A stretch of 52,325 nt of DNA from an uncultured Lachnospiraceae bacterium. GTDB taxonomy: Bacteria; Bacillota; Clostridia; Lachnospirales; Lachnospiraceae. Shown one piece after another: positions 8,137 to 17,649 of the stretch (the stretch's first letter is position 1; each line of letters opens with the position of its first letter). Under the pieces are notes generated by a model. The model did not search any database, had not been told where the DNA came from, and saw only the letters and a list, made by a program, of their open reading frames with translations. The translations under genes and the position numbers were made by a program. Where the stretch lies: contig URUY01000027.1 of the NCBI GenBank assembly GCA_900551115.1, positions 1 through 52,325 on the forward strand, read 5' to 3'.

Positions 8137-8310
8137 CTACTGTGCCCGCCCGGTCTCTTGCATAGCTTCAAACTCTTCCCCGGACATACCTATGGTTCTA
8201 TACACAGCCCAAAACTCCGTTTCACTCGCATACCATTGTGCAACAGAATATATGACAAGACAGATGCTTTCCGCTACCTTCTCTTTATCAGTATTTTTGT
8301 TTGTTCTCCC
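8137..8310 (-). pseudogene. Stop-bounded coding-like fragment, origin unknown
   Basis: Between a TGA at 8313-8311 and a TAG at 8139-8137 the minus strand reads about 57 codons with plausible protein composition, including VIYSVAQWYASETEFWAV and TIGMSGEEFEAMQETGRAQ. There is no ATG, GTG or TTG with a ribosome binding site near the upstream end. I do not recognise the family. It may be the 3' end of a deleted gene, or chance. Confidence 0.3.
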
Positions 8311-8358
8311 TCATAATGTAATTGTATGGTTGGTCTGCTAAAAAAGCAGTACTAAATC

Positions 8359-9624
8359 CTATGCGTCAAAGCCTTTAAACCGCTCATAGATACTGTCATA
8401 CTGGTTCACGATTTCCATGTACTTCTCCATGGTTGCATCGCGTTCCTTTTCATAATTTTTAATAATCGTCTGAAAACTGCCTGTTACAACCCTTACCACC
8501 TTTTCACATATTTTACCGCTTTCTGCGTCTGACTGCAGAATTTCTTTGATTTTTTCAGGAGCAAACGCATCTTTGTAGCTCCGTTTCCCATACAAGGCAC
8601 TCAGAATATCAGCCACTGCCGTAATCCGCTCAAGCTGGGATAAATCACCGGCTGCAAGTCCCCGCGGGTAGCCTGTTCCGTCCAGTTTTTCGTGGTGCCT
8701 TGCCGCCACTTCTACAATCCGCTCATCCATAACTCCCCGCAGGATTTTATCCGTAATAAGCACATGGGCCTTCATGATGCGCATCTCCTCCTCCGTCAGC
8801 CGTCTGGGAGCCTCTAAAATAGAAAGAGGAATCGCAATCTTTCCAATATCGTGAAGCAGGGCACCGTAATACAATACCTGCAAATCCATAGTCGGAACCC
8901 GCATCATCCTGCCGATTTCCAGCGCAAACGCCTTAGTGGACATCGTATGGATAACCGTCTGCTGGCTTCTGAAATCAATGGCATAAACCAGCATTTCAAG
9001 AAAGCCTTTTTTCTGCCTTTCACTGAAGCTCACATCTGTAAACAAATCAGACATTTCGTTCAAATATTCATCTGTTTTTAACTTTGTAAGGAAATTGTAT
9101 TTCGTCTGGGCTGTCTGAAATACTTCCAACGCTCTGGCAGAAAAATTAATATTGGCACGGTGTACAAAATAATCCCTGTCCATACCATGCCCTTCCATGC
9201 GCATGAATACATCCATCTGGTCGGCAATAGTCAGGTATTCTGTCACCTTCAAATATCTGCTCTTAATCCGTCCATGCAGATAATAGGGCAGATGGTGATA
9301 CAGCACAATCTCCGCCTTGTCTCCTACCGGAGACAGATACTTCAAAAAAAGATAGCCGTAAACCGAATGAGCCCACACGTTTGTAGTCTCGCACTGTATA
9401 ACGCCGTCCTTATATCCTGTCTTAATCATACCGATATCATGCAGCATGCCGATAAGCGCATACTCTGCAAGTTCTGTATTAGTATAGCTGCCTTCTGCCT
9501 TCAGCATATTATAAAATATGTATCCTGTTATTTCTCCGTGCAAAAGGACTTTGCTGTCCATGCAGCCTAAGGCTCTGCGTATTACGTTATATATGTCACT
9601 GGTGCTGACAAGCTCTGTGCCCAT
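8359..9624 (-). CDS. Two-domain HD / HD-GYP phosphohydrolase-like protein
   Basis: The 421-residue protein has two HD-type domains. The first has MLHDIGMIKTGYKD around residue 60. The second is a full HD-GYP domain with LLHDIGKIAIP, then HHEKLDGTGYP, AVADILSAL and the trailing conserved helix. HD-GYP proteins hydrolyse cyclic-di-GMP or related dinucleotides. No receiver, PAS or membrane segment is visible, so the input signal is unknown. The start at 9624 is favoured by GGAGGAGC at 9628-9635; the frame is open upstream to 9711. It is divergent from the pullulanase gene. The C-terminal 30 residues form a helix (YEKERDATMEKYMEIVNQYD). Confidence 0.82.
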   Translation of the reverse strand: MGTELVSTSDIYNVIRRALGCMDSKVLLHGEITGYIFYNMLKAEGSYTNTELAEYALIGMLHDIGMIKTGYKDGVIQCETTNVWAHSVYGYLFLKYLSPVGDKAEIVLYHHLPYYLHGRIKSRYLKVTEYLTIADQMDVFMRMEGHGMDRDYFVHRANINFSARALEVFQTAQTKYNFLTKLKTDEYLNEMSDLFTDVSFSERQKKGFLEMLVYAIDFRSQQTVIHTMSTKAFALEIGRMMRVPTMDLQVLYYGALLHDIGKIAIPLSILEAPRRLTEEEMRIMKAHVLITDKILRGVMDERIVEVAARHHEKLDGTGYPRGLAAGDLSQLERITAVADILSALYGKRSYKDAFAPEKIKEILQSDAESGKICEKVVRVVTGSFQTIIKNYEKERDATMEKYMEIVNQYDSIYERFKGFDA

Positions 9625-9740
9625 ATTGCTCCTCCAATTTCTATCAGCTTTTCTTATTTTAACATGTTTCCGTGCGGAATTAAATACTATATCTCCCAGT
9701 CTTTTACACATTTAGTAAATATGCACAATTTTGTCCCTTA

Positions 9741-9760
9741 TATTTTTTCGTATTTTTTCG
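9741..9760. repeat. Two tandem copies of a 10-mer in the divergent promoter region
   Basis: TATTTTTTCG is repeated head to tail between the HD-GYP and pullulanase genes, just upstream of the pullulanase promoter. The 10-bp spacing would place both copies on one DNA face. This could be an UP-element-like or regulator site; no known operator is recognised. Confidence 0.4.
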
Positions 9761-9788
9761 TAAAAATTAACTTTTTAGCCCATGGCTA

Positions 9789-9797
9789 TGATATACT
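9789..9797 (+). promoter_or_regulatory. Extended -10 promoter element before the pullulanase gene
   Basis: TGATATACT is an extended -10 (TGN-TATACT). No good -35 is seen at 17 nt. The predicted start near 9804 leaves a leader of about 45 nt. Confidence 0.5.
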
Positions 9798-9848
9798 GTG
9801 AAAGAGGTATCAATACACAGTATCCATATAATGAAACGGAGGGTTTAT

Positions 9849-12800
9849 ATGAGTAAAAAAATAACCATTGTGCTGACCGGAGTGTTTCTGCTCCTTTCTT
9901 CACTTTTTACCGCCCTGCTGCCGTCCTCTACGGCAAACGCAGCAGGCACCACTCTGATTGTCCACTATGGTGGCCGCGCTGACAACAATTATGACGGCTG
10001 GAATATGTGGATTTGGGAAGAAGGACGGGACGGACAGTCCGTTGCCTTCACTTCTTCTGATGATTTCGGGCAGATTGCCATTTATCAGTGCAAGTCCGAT
10101 GCCGCTAAAATCGGATTTATTGTCCGTCTCAATGAATGGGAGGCAAAGGATGTTTCCGAAGACCGATTTGTTGAGGTCACTGACAATGTTATGGAAATCT
10201 GGGTTACCAGCGAGGTAGCAGAATTTACCACCACACCGCCTGATGGCGCCACCGTCTATGATTTTGCCGCTTTGGAAGAAGAACGTTTGGCTGTCTATAA
10301 CCGCGAGGACGCCCTAAAATTAAACATACACTACTATGCTTTTTCCGAAAATTATGATGTAGAAAGCACAGAAGCCTATGCATGGCTTTCTGATGACGCC
10401 GGCGGTTCCTATCCTCTTACAGAAACCGATGATTTCGGCGCCGTGTTCCATGTAGGACTGCTGCCCGAAGCCGGGCAGACCGCCGGTATAAAGATCTATC
10501 AGAACGGAACTTCGGATTGTATCCGTTCCCGGGATATTGACCTTGGCCGCGCAAAAGACAATGTGCTTGATATTTATCTTGCGGAAGGCAACCCCACCGT
10601 CTGGTATTCCGCCGAGGAGGTCAGTTACAGTCCCGTCATCGTGGACGCCGCCTTTGCGTCTGATTCCAGCAAGAAAATACTCTTTTCCTTATCCAGGCCC
10701 ATTGATACCGCTGACACCACCGAAGGCAGTAAGTTTACGGTAACGGACGAAGCCGGCATCTCTTACCCCATCGTAAAGGTATGGTCAGAAAACCCCAAGG
10801 TAGAAGCTTCTGCCTATCTGATTATGAAGGAGCCCCTTGATTTGACAAAAAAATATTATATAGAACGTGAGGGCTATGACGGCACCGCAGTTTCCATACG
10901 GGACGTTATCGGCTCCGCTGATTTTGATGCTGCATTTGCCTATGACGGAAATGATTTAGGCGCCGTTTATACCCCGGAAAGTACTGTCTTCCGCATGTGG
11001 GCGCCCACTGCATCCGCAGTAACCCTGAACCTGTATGAAAAAGGCGACGGTGACAGCTTAATAGAGTCCCTTCCCATGGAGAGCGATGTAAAGGGTACCT
11101 GGGTTTATGAAAAAACCGGGGATTTAAACGGCGTTTATTACACCTATTCCGTTACGGTAAACGGCGTTACAAAGGAAGCAGTGGATTTATATGCAAAAAC
11201 CACAGGCGTCAACGGCAACCGGGGTATGGTAATTGATTTGGATGCCACCGACCCGGAAGGCTTTGCCGATGATAAGCGCCCCGCCTTTGTAAGTCCTACA
11301 GACGCTGTTATCTATGAGCTGCATGTCAGGGATTTATCCTCCGATAAAAGCTCCGGCATTGAAAATACCGGAAAATTCCTGGGTCTTACCGAAACAGGTA
11401 CTACAAACAGTGATGGTCTTCCTACAGGACTTGATCATATAAAGGACTTAGGCGTTACCCATGTCCAGCTTCTTCCGGTTTACGATTATGCTACCGTAGA
11501 TGAAAGCAAGCCCGATTCCGGTCAGTTCAACTGGGGCTATGACCCCAAAAACTACAATGTACCGGAGGGCTCCTACAGTACAGACCCCTATAACGGCGAG
11601 GTACGTGTACAGGAATTTAAGGAGCTTGTACAGACCCTGCACGAAAATGATATCCGCGTGGTAATGGATGTGGTATTCAACCATACCTACAGTCTGGAGG
11701 AATCTAATTTCCAGAAAACCGTTCCTGACTATTTCTACCGCAGAAACGGAGATTCCTACTCCAACGCTTCCGGCTGCGGCAATGAAACAGCTTCCGAAAG
11801 GGCCATGATGCGCAAATATATGATAGATTCCGTTGTGTATTGGGCAACCGAATACCATATAGACGGATTCCGTTTCGACTTAATGGCAATCCACGACCGT
11901 GACACCATGAATGCCATCAGGGACGCCCTTAACGAGGTAGACCCTTCCATTATCATTTACGGGGAAGGCTGGACCAGCGGTGATTCTCCTCTTGCCGAAT
12001 CCGAGCGTGCCCTGAAACGCTCCAATTACCTGTTAAACGGCGTAGGCGCCTTCAGCGACGATATCCGAGATTCCTTAAAGGGAAATGTTTTTAATGACCT
12101 TGACACCGGTTTTATTAACGGCAAACCCGGTATGGAAGAAAGTGTAAAAATAAGCGTTGTAGGCTGTACGGAAAACGAGCAGACCGATTATACAAACCAC
12201 AATCAGGCCTCCGCCTTTTGGTCCGGCTCCCCGTCTCAGACCATCAATTATCTTTCCTGCCATGACAATCTTGCGCTTTGGGATAAGCTTGCCATTGCCA
12301 ATGCTGCCGACAGTACAGAAGACCGTATCAAAATGAACAAGTTGGGAAGCGCTATTGTATTTACTTCTCAGGGCATTCCTTTTTTACAGGCAGGAGAGGA
12401 AATGCTTCGCAGCAAGCCTTCCGCCACAACAGAAGGCAGCTTTGATTCCAACAGCTACTGCTCTCCGGATTCTACAAACAGTATCAAATGGGACAACAAG
12501 GGAAAAGTAAGCGATGTATATGAATATTACAAGGGACTGATTGCTTTCCGCAAGGCACACGGCGCACTCCGCATGCCTGTCACAGAACAGGTGCAGGAGC
12601 ATCTTACCTTCCTTGATGATATGCCCAAAAACGTGGTGGCTTATACCATTACCGGCAGTCCCAACGGGGAAAGCGCCGAAACACTTTTTGTCGTTTATAA
12701 TGCCAACAAAGAAGATGTTTCCATAGCACTGCCCGAAGGCTCCTGGGATATCTTCGTAAACGGTGAAAAGGCCGGTACCGAAGTGCTTGGCACTGCCGAA

Positions 12801-12998
12801 AACACCGTTACGGTGGCCGGTATTTCCGCTATGGTGCTTACGCAGGGAAGTGCTATGGCTGCGTCCGCAGACGCATCCCCCCGCAGTTTTTCCGCTCTGC
12901 CCGCAGTAATCTTCTCTTCCCTTGCCGCACTGGTTTTCGTAATCGGCACGGTGCTGTTTTTCAAAAACAGAAAAAAGAACAAGGTTAATGAAAAATAA
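9849..12998 (+). CDS. pulA: Membrane-anchored extracellular type I pullulanase (GH13)
   Basis: The 1049-residue protein has a signal peptide (KKITIVLTGVFLLLSS...TANA), two CBM41-like starch-binding modules (TTLIVHYGGRADNNYDGWNMW and LKLNIHYYAFSENYD), a linker domain, a CBM48-like module (TVFRMWAPTASAVTLNLYE) and a GH13 catalytic domain. The pullulanase signature is present as FNWGYDP (560-566). Catalytic residues are D677 in DGFRFDLM, E706 in YGEGWT and D806 in SCHDN. A C-terminal membrane helix followed by KNRKKNK holds it on the cell surface; there is no LPXTG. It cleaves alpha-1,6 bonds in pullulan, amylopectin or glycogen. The start at 9849 follows CGGAGGG at 9837-9843. No transporter for the products is adjacent. 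Confidence 0.9.
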   Translation: MSKKITIVLTGVFLLLSSLFTALLPSSTANAAGTTLIVHYGGRADNNYDGWNMWIWEEGRDGQSVAFTSSDDFGQIAIYQCKSDAAKIGFIVRLNEWEAKDVSEDRFVEVTDNVMEIWVTSEVAEFTTTPPDGATVYDFAALEEERLAVYNREDALKLNIHYYAFSENYDVESTEAYAWLSDDAGGSYPLTETDDFGAVFHVGLLPEAGQTAGIKIYQNGTSDCIRSRDIDLGRAKDNVLDIYLAEGNPTVWYSAEEVSYSPVIVDAAFASDSSKKILFSLSRPIDTADTTEGSKFTVTDEAGISYPIVKVWSENPKVEASAYLIMKEPLDLTKKYYIEREGYDGTAVSIRDVIGSADFDAAFAYDGNDLGAVYTPESTVFRMWAPTASAVTLNLYEKGDGDSLIESLPMESDVKGTWVYEKTGDLNGVYYTYSVTVNGVTKEAVDLYAKTTGVNGNRGMVIDLDATDPEGFADDKRPAFVSPTDAVIYELHVRDLSSDKSSGIENTGKFLGLTETGTTNSDGLPTGLDHIKDLGVTHVQLLPVYDYATVDESKPDSGQFNWGYDPKNYNVPEGSYSTDPYNGEVRVQEFKELVQTLHENDIRVVMDVVFNHTYSLEESNFQKTVPDYFYRRNGDSYSNASGCGNETASERAMMRKYMIDSVVYWATEYHIDGFRFDLMAIHDRDTMNAIRDALNEVDPSIIIYGEGWTSGDSPLAESERALKRSNYLLNGVGAFSDDIRDSLKGNVFNDLDTGFINGKPGMEESVKISVVGCTENEQTDYTNHNQASAFWSGSPSQTINYLSCHDNLALWDKLAIANAADSTEDRIKMNKLGSAIVFTSQGIPFLQAGEEMLRSKPSATTEGSFDSNSYCSPDSTNSIKWDNKGKVSDVYEYYKGLIAFRKAHGALRMPVTEQVQEHLTFLDDMPKNVVAYTITGSPNGESAETLFVVYNANKEDVSIALPEGSWDIFVNGEKAGTEVLGTAENTVTVAGISAMVLTQGSAMAASADASPRSFSALPAVIFSSLAALVFVIGTVLFFKNRKKNKVNEK

Positions 12999-13017
12999 AA
13001 ACAAAAACGAAGTGCAT

Positions 13018-13053
13018 AAAAAGTGCCGTAGCCTTCCTGGCTGCGGCATTTTT
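13018..13053. terminator. Bidirectional terminator between pullulanase and ABC exporter
   Basis: TGCCGTAGCC/GGCTGCGGCA forms a 10-bp stem (one G-T pair) around TTCCT, with A and T runs on both sides. It ends the pullulanase transcript (+) and the ABC exporter operon (-). Confidence 0.8.
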
Positions 13054-13123
13054 CTGTTGCCTGCTTTTCCTGTATGCTTTATTCATACTCTGCATTTTCC
13101 AAATTCAAGCTATACTGTTGCTG

Positions 13124-14986
13124 CTATGCTGTTGCTTCTTCAAACTGAGAATTGTAAAGGGTTGCGTAGAATCCGCCTTTTGCAAGGAGTTCTTCGTGAT
13201 TTCCCTGCTCTACGATATCGCCGTCTTTCATCACCAGTATCAAATCCGCATCCTTTATGGTAGAAAGCCTGTGTGCAATGACAAAGCTGGTTCTGCCCTT
13301 CATCAGGTTGTTCATAGCCTTCTGAATCCGCGCCTCGGTTCTGGTATCCACGGAGCTTGTCGCCTCATCCAAAATCAGGATGGGATTGTCAGCTAAAATC
13401 GCTCTTGCAATGGTTAAAAGCTGTTTCTGGCCCTGCGATACATTGCTGGCGTCTTCATTTAATTCCATCTGATAGCCTCCGGGAAGAGTCTGTATAAAGT
13501 GATGGGCATGGGCTGCCTTGGCTGCGGCAATAACTTCTTCGTCCGTAGCATCCAGTCTGCCGTATCGGATATTTTCCATGATGGTTCCCTTAAACAGCCA
13601 GGTATCCTGTAATACCATACCGAAATACTCACGCAGCTCACTGCGGTTAAAATCCTTTATATCATACCCGTCCACCTTGATGGCTCCGTTATTTACGTCA
13701 TAAAAACGCATCAAAAGCTTCACCATGGTGGTCTTGCCTGCGCCTGTAGGCCCAACGATTGCTACCATCTGTCCCGGCTTTACATCGCAGGAGAAGTCCT
13801 TAATAACAATTTTGTCAGGGTTATACCCAAACTGCACATGCTCAAAGGATACTTCGCCGTCCAGCTTTTCTACATGCACGGGATTTGCGGCATGCATCTC
13901 CTCTTCTTCTTCGTTTAAAAATTCAAATACTCTTTCTGCGGAAGCAGCCGTGGACTGCAGCAGGTTGGATACCTGTGCCAGCTGTGCAATGGGCTGTGTA
14001 AAGCTTTTCACATACTGGATAAAGGCCTGTATCTCACCTACATCAATGACGCTCTTTATGGCTAACATACTGCCGCTGATTGCCACTGCCACATAGCCCA
14101 AATTGCCTACAAACATCATAATAGGCTGCATCATCCCGGATATGAACTGGGATTTCCATGCTGATTTATAAAGGATGTCATTGGTTTGGCTAAACTCCTG
14201 CAGGGACGTCTCTTCTCTGTTAAAAGCCTTGATGATATTGTGTCCGCTGAAGGTTTCCTCTATCTGTCCGTTGATTTTTCCAAGGTAGGTCTGCTGGGTT
14301 ACGAAATGCTTCTGGGAAAATTTTATGACAATCCCAATCAGGATACTGGACACCGGCAGGATAACCAATGCTATCAGCGTCATAAGCGGGCTGATGGAAA
14401 GCATCATAATCAGTACGCCTATAATGGTTGTTACAGAGGTTATCAGCGTGGTAATACTCTGGTTTAAGCTCTGTCCTAAGGTATCCACATCGTTTGTAAT
14501 GCGGGAAAGCACCTCGCCTACGGTTTTGGACTCAAAATACGCCATGGGCATCCGGTTTATCTTTTCCGATATCTCCCTTCTGAACCGGTAACAGAGCTTT
14601 TGGGAAATATTTGTCATAATATAGCCCTGTATAAAGGAAAGCACCGCACTGATAACATATAAGCCCAGTAAAAATACCAGTATTTCGGCTATCCTTGTAA
14701 AATTAATACCGCCCGTGCCGGAAACCTTTGCCATCAGCCCGTTAAACAGCTCCGTGGTTGCCTTGCTCAATACCTTAGGTCCAATAATATTAAATGCCGT
14801 TCCGCCAATGGCAAATATCATAACAAGCAGTATGGCAAATTTATACCTTCCCATATAGGCAATCAGCTTTTTGCTGGTGCCCTTAAAGTCCTTTGCCTTT
14901 TCTCCCGGCATCATACCTGGTCCGGGTCCATGCCCCATGGGTCCTCCTTTAGGAGGTCTGTTCTCACTCATTTCTTTTCCACTCAT
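13124..14986 (-). CDS. ABC exporter half-transporter, subunit with the canonical ATPase site
   Basis: This 620-residue protein has a six-helix exporter membrane domain followed by an ABC ATPase: Walker A GPTGAGKTT, signature VSQGQKQLL, Walker B ILILDEATSSVD with the catalytic glutamate, and switch histidine IAHRLST. The signature is degenerate (SQGQ instead of SGGQ). This is the pattern of heterodimeric exporters in which one of the two composite sites hydrolyses ATP. The N-terminus is rich in proline, glycine and methionine (GGPMGHGPGPGMMPG). Its ATG overlaps the stop of the partner gene by 4 nt, so the two are translationally coupled. The substrate is unknown; drug or peptide export is plausible. 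Confidence 0.88.
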   Translation of the reverse strand: MSGKEMSENRPPKGGPMGHGPGPGMMPGEKAKDFKGTSKKLIAYMGRYKFAILLVMIFAIGGTAFNIIGPKVLSKATTELFNGLMAKVSGTGGINFTRIAEILVFLLGLYVISAVLSFIQGYIMTNISQKLCYRFRREISEKINRMPMAYFESKTVGEVLSRITNDVDTLGQSLNQSITTLITSVTTIIGVLIMMLSISPLMTLIALVILPVSSILIGIVIKFSQKHFVTQQTYLGKINGQIEETFSGHNIIKAFNREETSLQEFSQTNDILYKSAWKSQFISGMMQPIMMFVGNLGYVAVAISGSMLAIKSVIDVGEIQAFIQYVKSFTQPIAQLAQVSNLLQSTAASAERVFEFLNEEEEEMHAANPVHVEKLDGEVSFEHVQFGYNPDKIVIKDFSCDVKPGQMVAIVGPTGAGKTTMVKLLMRFYDVNNGAIKVDGYDIKDFNRSELREYFGMVLQDTWLFKGTIMENIRYGRLDATDEEVIAAAKAAHAHHFIQTLPGGYQMELNEDASNVSQGQKQLLTIARAILADNPILILDEATSSVDTRTEARIQKAMNNLMKGRTSFVIAHRLSTIKDADLILVMKDGDIVEQGNHEELLAKGGFYATLYNSQFEEATA

Positions 14987-17139
14987 GCCTGCGCGCCTCC
15001 CTTCAATTCAGCTTCTGACAACTGGGATTTTGCAATTTCTCTGTAAGTTTCACAGGCAGCAAGCAGTTCCCCGTGTGTTCCTTTTCCTACGATACTGCCA
15101 TTGTCAAGTACAATAATCTGGTCCGCATGCAGAATGGTACTGATACGCTGCGCTACGATAATAACGGTTGCATCCGCTGTTTTCTCATGCAGCGCCCTTC
15201 GTAAGGTTACATCCGTCTTATAATCCAATGCGGAAAAGCTGTCATCAAACAAAAATACTTTAGGATTCTTTGCAATGGCTCTTGCAATGGAAAGCCGCTG
15301 CTTCTGTCCGCCGGAAACATTAGTGCCACCCTGGGAAATCGGGCTTTCATAGCCTTCCGGCTTACTGTCGATAAATTCCACTGCCTGAGCAATTTGGGCA
15401 GCCTCCACCATTTTTTCATCGGAAATATCTTCTCCGCCGAACTTAATATTGGAAGCGATATCTCCCGAAAACAGTACGCCCTTTTGGGGTACATAGCCCA
15501 ACACACTTCTCAGCTTCTTTTGGGAAACCTCTCTGATGTCGATACCGTCTATGGTAATACGCCCCTCCGTCACATCATAAAAACGGGGAATCAGATGCAA
15601 AAGAGTGGACTTGCCGCAGCCGGTACTGCCGATAATGGCTGTCGTCTCTCCGGGCTTTGCCGTAAAGCTTAAATGATGCAGGGCATCTTCTTCCGCTCCC
15701 GGATATCTGAAACAGACATCCTCAAAAACGACTTCCCCTTTTACTTCTTTTAATTTATCATCCTGCACGTTCTCACTGTCATGGATGGTTTCTTTTGTAT
15801 TCAGTACTTCTTCAATACGGTTGGCTGCTACGCCTGCACGGGGCAGCATCACGGAAACCATGGTAATCATTAAAAATGCCATAACAATCTGCATGGTATA
15901 GGTAATGAATGCCAGCATTTCACCTACCTGCATGGTACCGGCATCAATGCCCTTGCCGCCAAACCATACTATCATAATAGAGATAGCGTTCATAATCAGC
16001 ATCATGGCCGGCATCATAAAGCTCATCACCCTGCCGGTAAAAAGCTGGGTGTTCATCAGGTCCGTATTGGCTTTATCAAACCGCTTTTCTTCAAACTTCT
16101 CCCGGCTAAAGGCCCTGATAACGGGAATACCTGTCAGTATTTCCCTGGAAACAAGATTTACCCTGTCCACCAAAGTCTGCATCTTTTTAAATTTGGGCAT
16201 TGCCACTGCCACCAGCACCAGTACCAGAGCAGAAATAACGCCAACTGCCACTCCGATAATCCACCCCATACCGGTGCCGGTATTCGTTACCTTCACAACA
16301 CCGCCGATACCGATTATGGGTGCATATAAAACCATACGCAGCAGCATCACGATTACCATCTGTACCTGCTGAATATCGTTGGTGCTACGGGTAATCAGGG
16401 AAGCCGTGGAAAATTTATCCATCTCCGCACTGGAGAATGCCACTACCTTATTGTATACGCGGCTTCTCAAATTACGTCCTGTCCGTGCCGCTGCCACAGA
16501 AGCCAACAGTCCGGCAAGGATTGCCGCTGCCATCATAAGCACCGACAAGCCCAGCATCTTAAGCCCGGTCTGGGTCAGATACCTGGTCTGTATTTTGCCT
16601 GTATCCATGCCAAGCGCTTCATATTCTGCCTGCACAAACTGGACTGCCCTTGCAGAAATAACGGAATCGCTCATGTCTCCCATCATGGAAACAGCCTGTT
16701 CTCTGATTTCAAGTATCTGTTCCTCGGTTATCATCCCGCCTGCTGCCATGGTGCGCAGCGTTTCTATGGTATACTCCGTCTCACCGCTGTTTAAAAACGA
16801 TAAAAGCACCATCGGAAGTCCCAGACTGCTGTCGATATTCTGAAGCGTTTCCTCATCCTTCGCCGTAAGGCTGTAATTGCCGTCTGTATCCTGCACATAC
16901 GCCCCATCTAACACCGTCTTTTCTTCCGCCGTCATAAACAGTTCCAAATCGGCATAGGTTTCCCCGCGCATTTTTTCAGGAGCAGCATAGGCAATACCGC
17001 CCTGTCCGATGCCCACATCCACAATATCGGAGGTATACTGGGGCAACTGCAAATCACAGTACGCCTGCACAATCAGCAGTGCTATAATGGTAATTGCAGC
17101 CAGCCAGGATTCCTTTACATATTTAAAAATTTTTCCCAT
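14983..17139 (-). CDS. ABC exporter half-transporter, subunit with the degenerate ATPase site
   Basis: This 718-residue partner has Walker A GSTGCGKST, an intact signature VSGGQKQRLS, but Walker B VFLFDDSFSALD with aspartate in place of the catalytic glutamate, and glutamine in the switch position (IVAQRIST). It therefore supplies the good signature to its partner's catalytic site and carries a non-catalytic site itself. An insertion of about 130 residues (roughly 40-180) lies between the first two membrane helices, rich in acidic residues and probably extracellular. It is first in the operon. The start at 17139 is set by GGAAAGG 8 nt upstream; a GTG at 17148 is the alternative. Confidence 0.87.
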   Translation of the reverse strand: MGKIFKYVKESWLAAITIIALLIVQAYCDLQLPQYTSDIVDVGIGQGGIAYAAPEKMRGETYADLELFMTAEEKTVLDGAYVQDTDGNYSLTAKDEETLQNIDSSLGLPMVLLSFLNSGETEYTIETLRTMAAGGMITEEQILEIREQAVSMMGDMSDSVISARAVQFVQAEYEALGMDTGKIQTRYLTQTGLKMLGLSVLMMAAAILAGLLASVAAARTGRNLRSRVYNKVVAFSSAEMDKFSTASLITRSTNDIQQVQMVIVMLLRMVLYAPIIGIGGVVKVTNTGTGMGWIIGVAVGVISALVLVLVAVAMPKFKKMQTLVDRVNLVSREILTGIPVIRAFSREKFEEKRFDKANTDLMNTQLFTGRVMSFMMPAMMLIMNAISIMIVWFGGKGIDAGTMQVGEMLAFITYTMQIVMAFLMITMVSVMLPRAGVAANRIEEVLNTKETIHDSENVQDDKLKEVKGEVVFEDVCFRYPGAEEDALHHLSFTAKPGETTAIIGSTGCGKSTLLHLIPRFYDVTEGRITIDGIDIREVSQKKLRSVLGYVPQKGVLFSGDIASNIKFGGEDISDEKMVEAAQIAQAVEFIDSKPEGYESPISQGGTNVSGGQKQRLSIARAIAKNPKVFLFDDSFSALDYKTDVTLRRALHEKTADATVIIVAQRISTILHADQIIVLDNGSIVGKGTHGELLAACETYREIAKSQLSEAELKGGAQA

Positions 17140-17186
17140 GGAATGCACCTTTCCTTTTTTTCTAAAATATAATTTCTACCTAATAT

Positions 17187-17215
17187 AATGTCACTTTTCT
17201 TAGCAAAGTCACATT
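17187..17215. promoter_or_regulatory. Inverted repeat just downstream of the exporter promoter
   Basis: AATGTCACTT (17187-17196) and AAGTCACATT (17206-17215) form an inverted repeat with a 9-nt centre and one mismatched pair. It covers the predicted start site of the exporter operon, the position expected for a repressor operator. No regulator gene lies in the operon. Confidence 0.5.
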
Positions 17216-17219
17216 TTTT

Positions 17220-17247
17220 ATTGTATTTTTTTCCATGGGTAAGTCAA
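17220..17247 (-). promoter_or_regulatory. Promoter of the ABC exporter operon
   Basis: TTGACT (17247-17242) and TACAAT (17225-17220) on the minus strand, spacing 16 nt, about 80 nt before the first gene. Confidence 0.55.
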
Positions 17248-17286
17248 TGAATTATTTATAAAGAAAATGTAAAAATGCTATAGCTT

Positions 17287-17649
17287 TTATCCCCTCCTCA
17301 GGCTATCATAATTATATTTATCCGCCTCAGAAACCTTGTCAGTCCGCAGCTCTCCATCCTGGGAGCTTAAGAGCAAATGGCTGTTTTCCAGATAATAGGA
17401 AAGACCGTCCGCCCATTCCTTAAACAGTTCATCATCATATAAAAAAACGCCCTGCCATTCAAAAGAGGACCCTGCAATCTGCTGTATTTCCCCTTTCATT
17501 CCCAATCCGAATACCGCATAGGTAAATATGCCTGTATCATCCCGGTCCTCATATACCGCCGTCATAATAAAGCATCCCTCTTTCGCTTCTCCCAGATAGA
17601 CATTGTTCCACCCGGCTCTTGCCACATGCGCAAAAAGCCGTAATACCAA
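17287..17649 (-). CDS. Hypothetical protein, uncertain start
   Basis: A 120-residue frame with TTG as first possible start and no good ribosome binding site. It reads like a genuine soluble protein (YLGEAKEGCFIMTAVYED, GIFTYAVFGLGMKGEIQQIAG, LLSSQDGELRTDK). The frame stays open upstream to about 17730 without an ATG, so this could be the 3' part of a gene that lost its beginning. I do not recognise a family. It lies between the binding lipoprotein gene (downstream) and the exporter operon. Confidence 0.5.
   Translation of the reverse strand: MVLRLFAHVARAGWNNVYLGEAKEGCFIMTAVYEDRDDTGIFTYAVFGLGMKGEIQQIAGSSFEWQGVFLYDDELFKEWADGLSYYLENSHLLLSSQDGELRTDKVSEADKYNYDSLRRG

Larger units (their letters stand above)
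7766..8358. other. Gene-poor interval with a possible decayed fragment
   Basis: No gene with a start and ribosome binding site is supported here. It contains the second copy of the ATACCTTTTGCCCCC motif (8096-8110) and a stop-bounded minus-strand fragment at 8137-8310. A plus-strand ORF at 7937-8341 has no ribosome binding site and poor composition, and I do not accept it. Confidence 0.5.

Noticed and set aside
7937..8341. Plus-strand ORF of 134 codons
   Set aside because: No ribosome binding site, low-complexity composition, and it overlaps a more protein-like frame on the other strand.
9625..9711. N-terminal extension of the HD-GYP protein
   Set aside because: The extra codons have no ribosome binding site, while a good one lies just before 9624.
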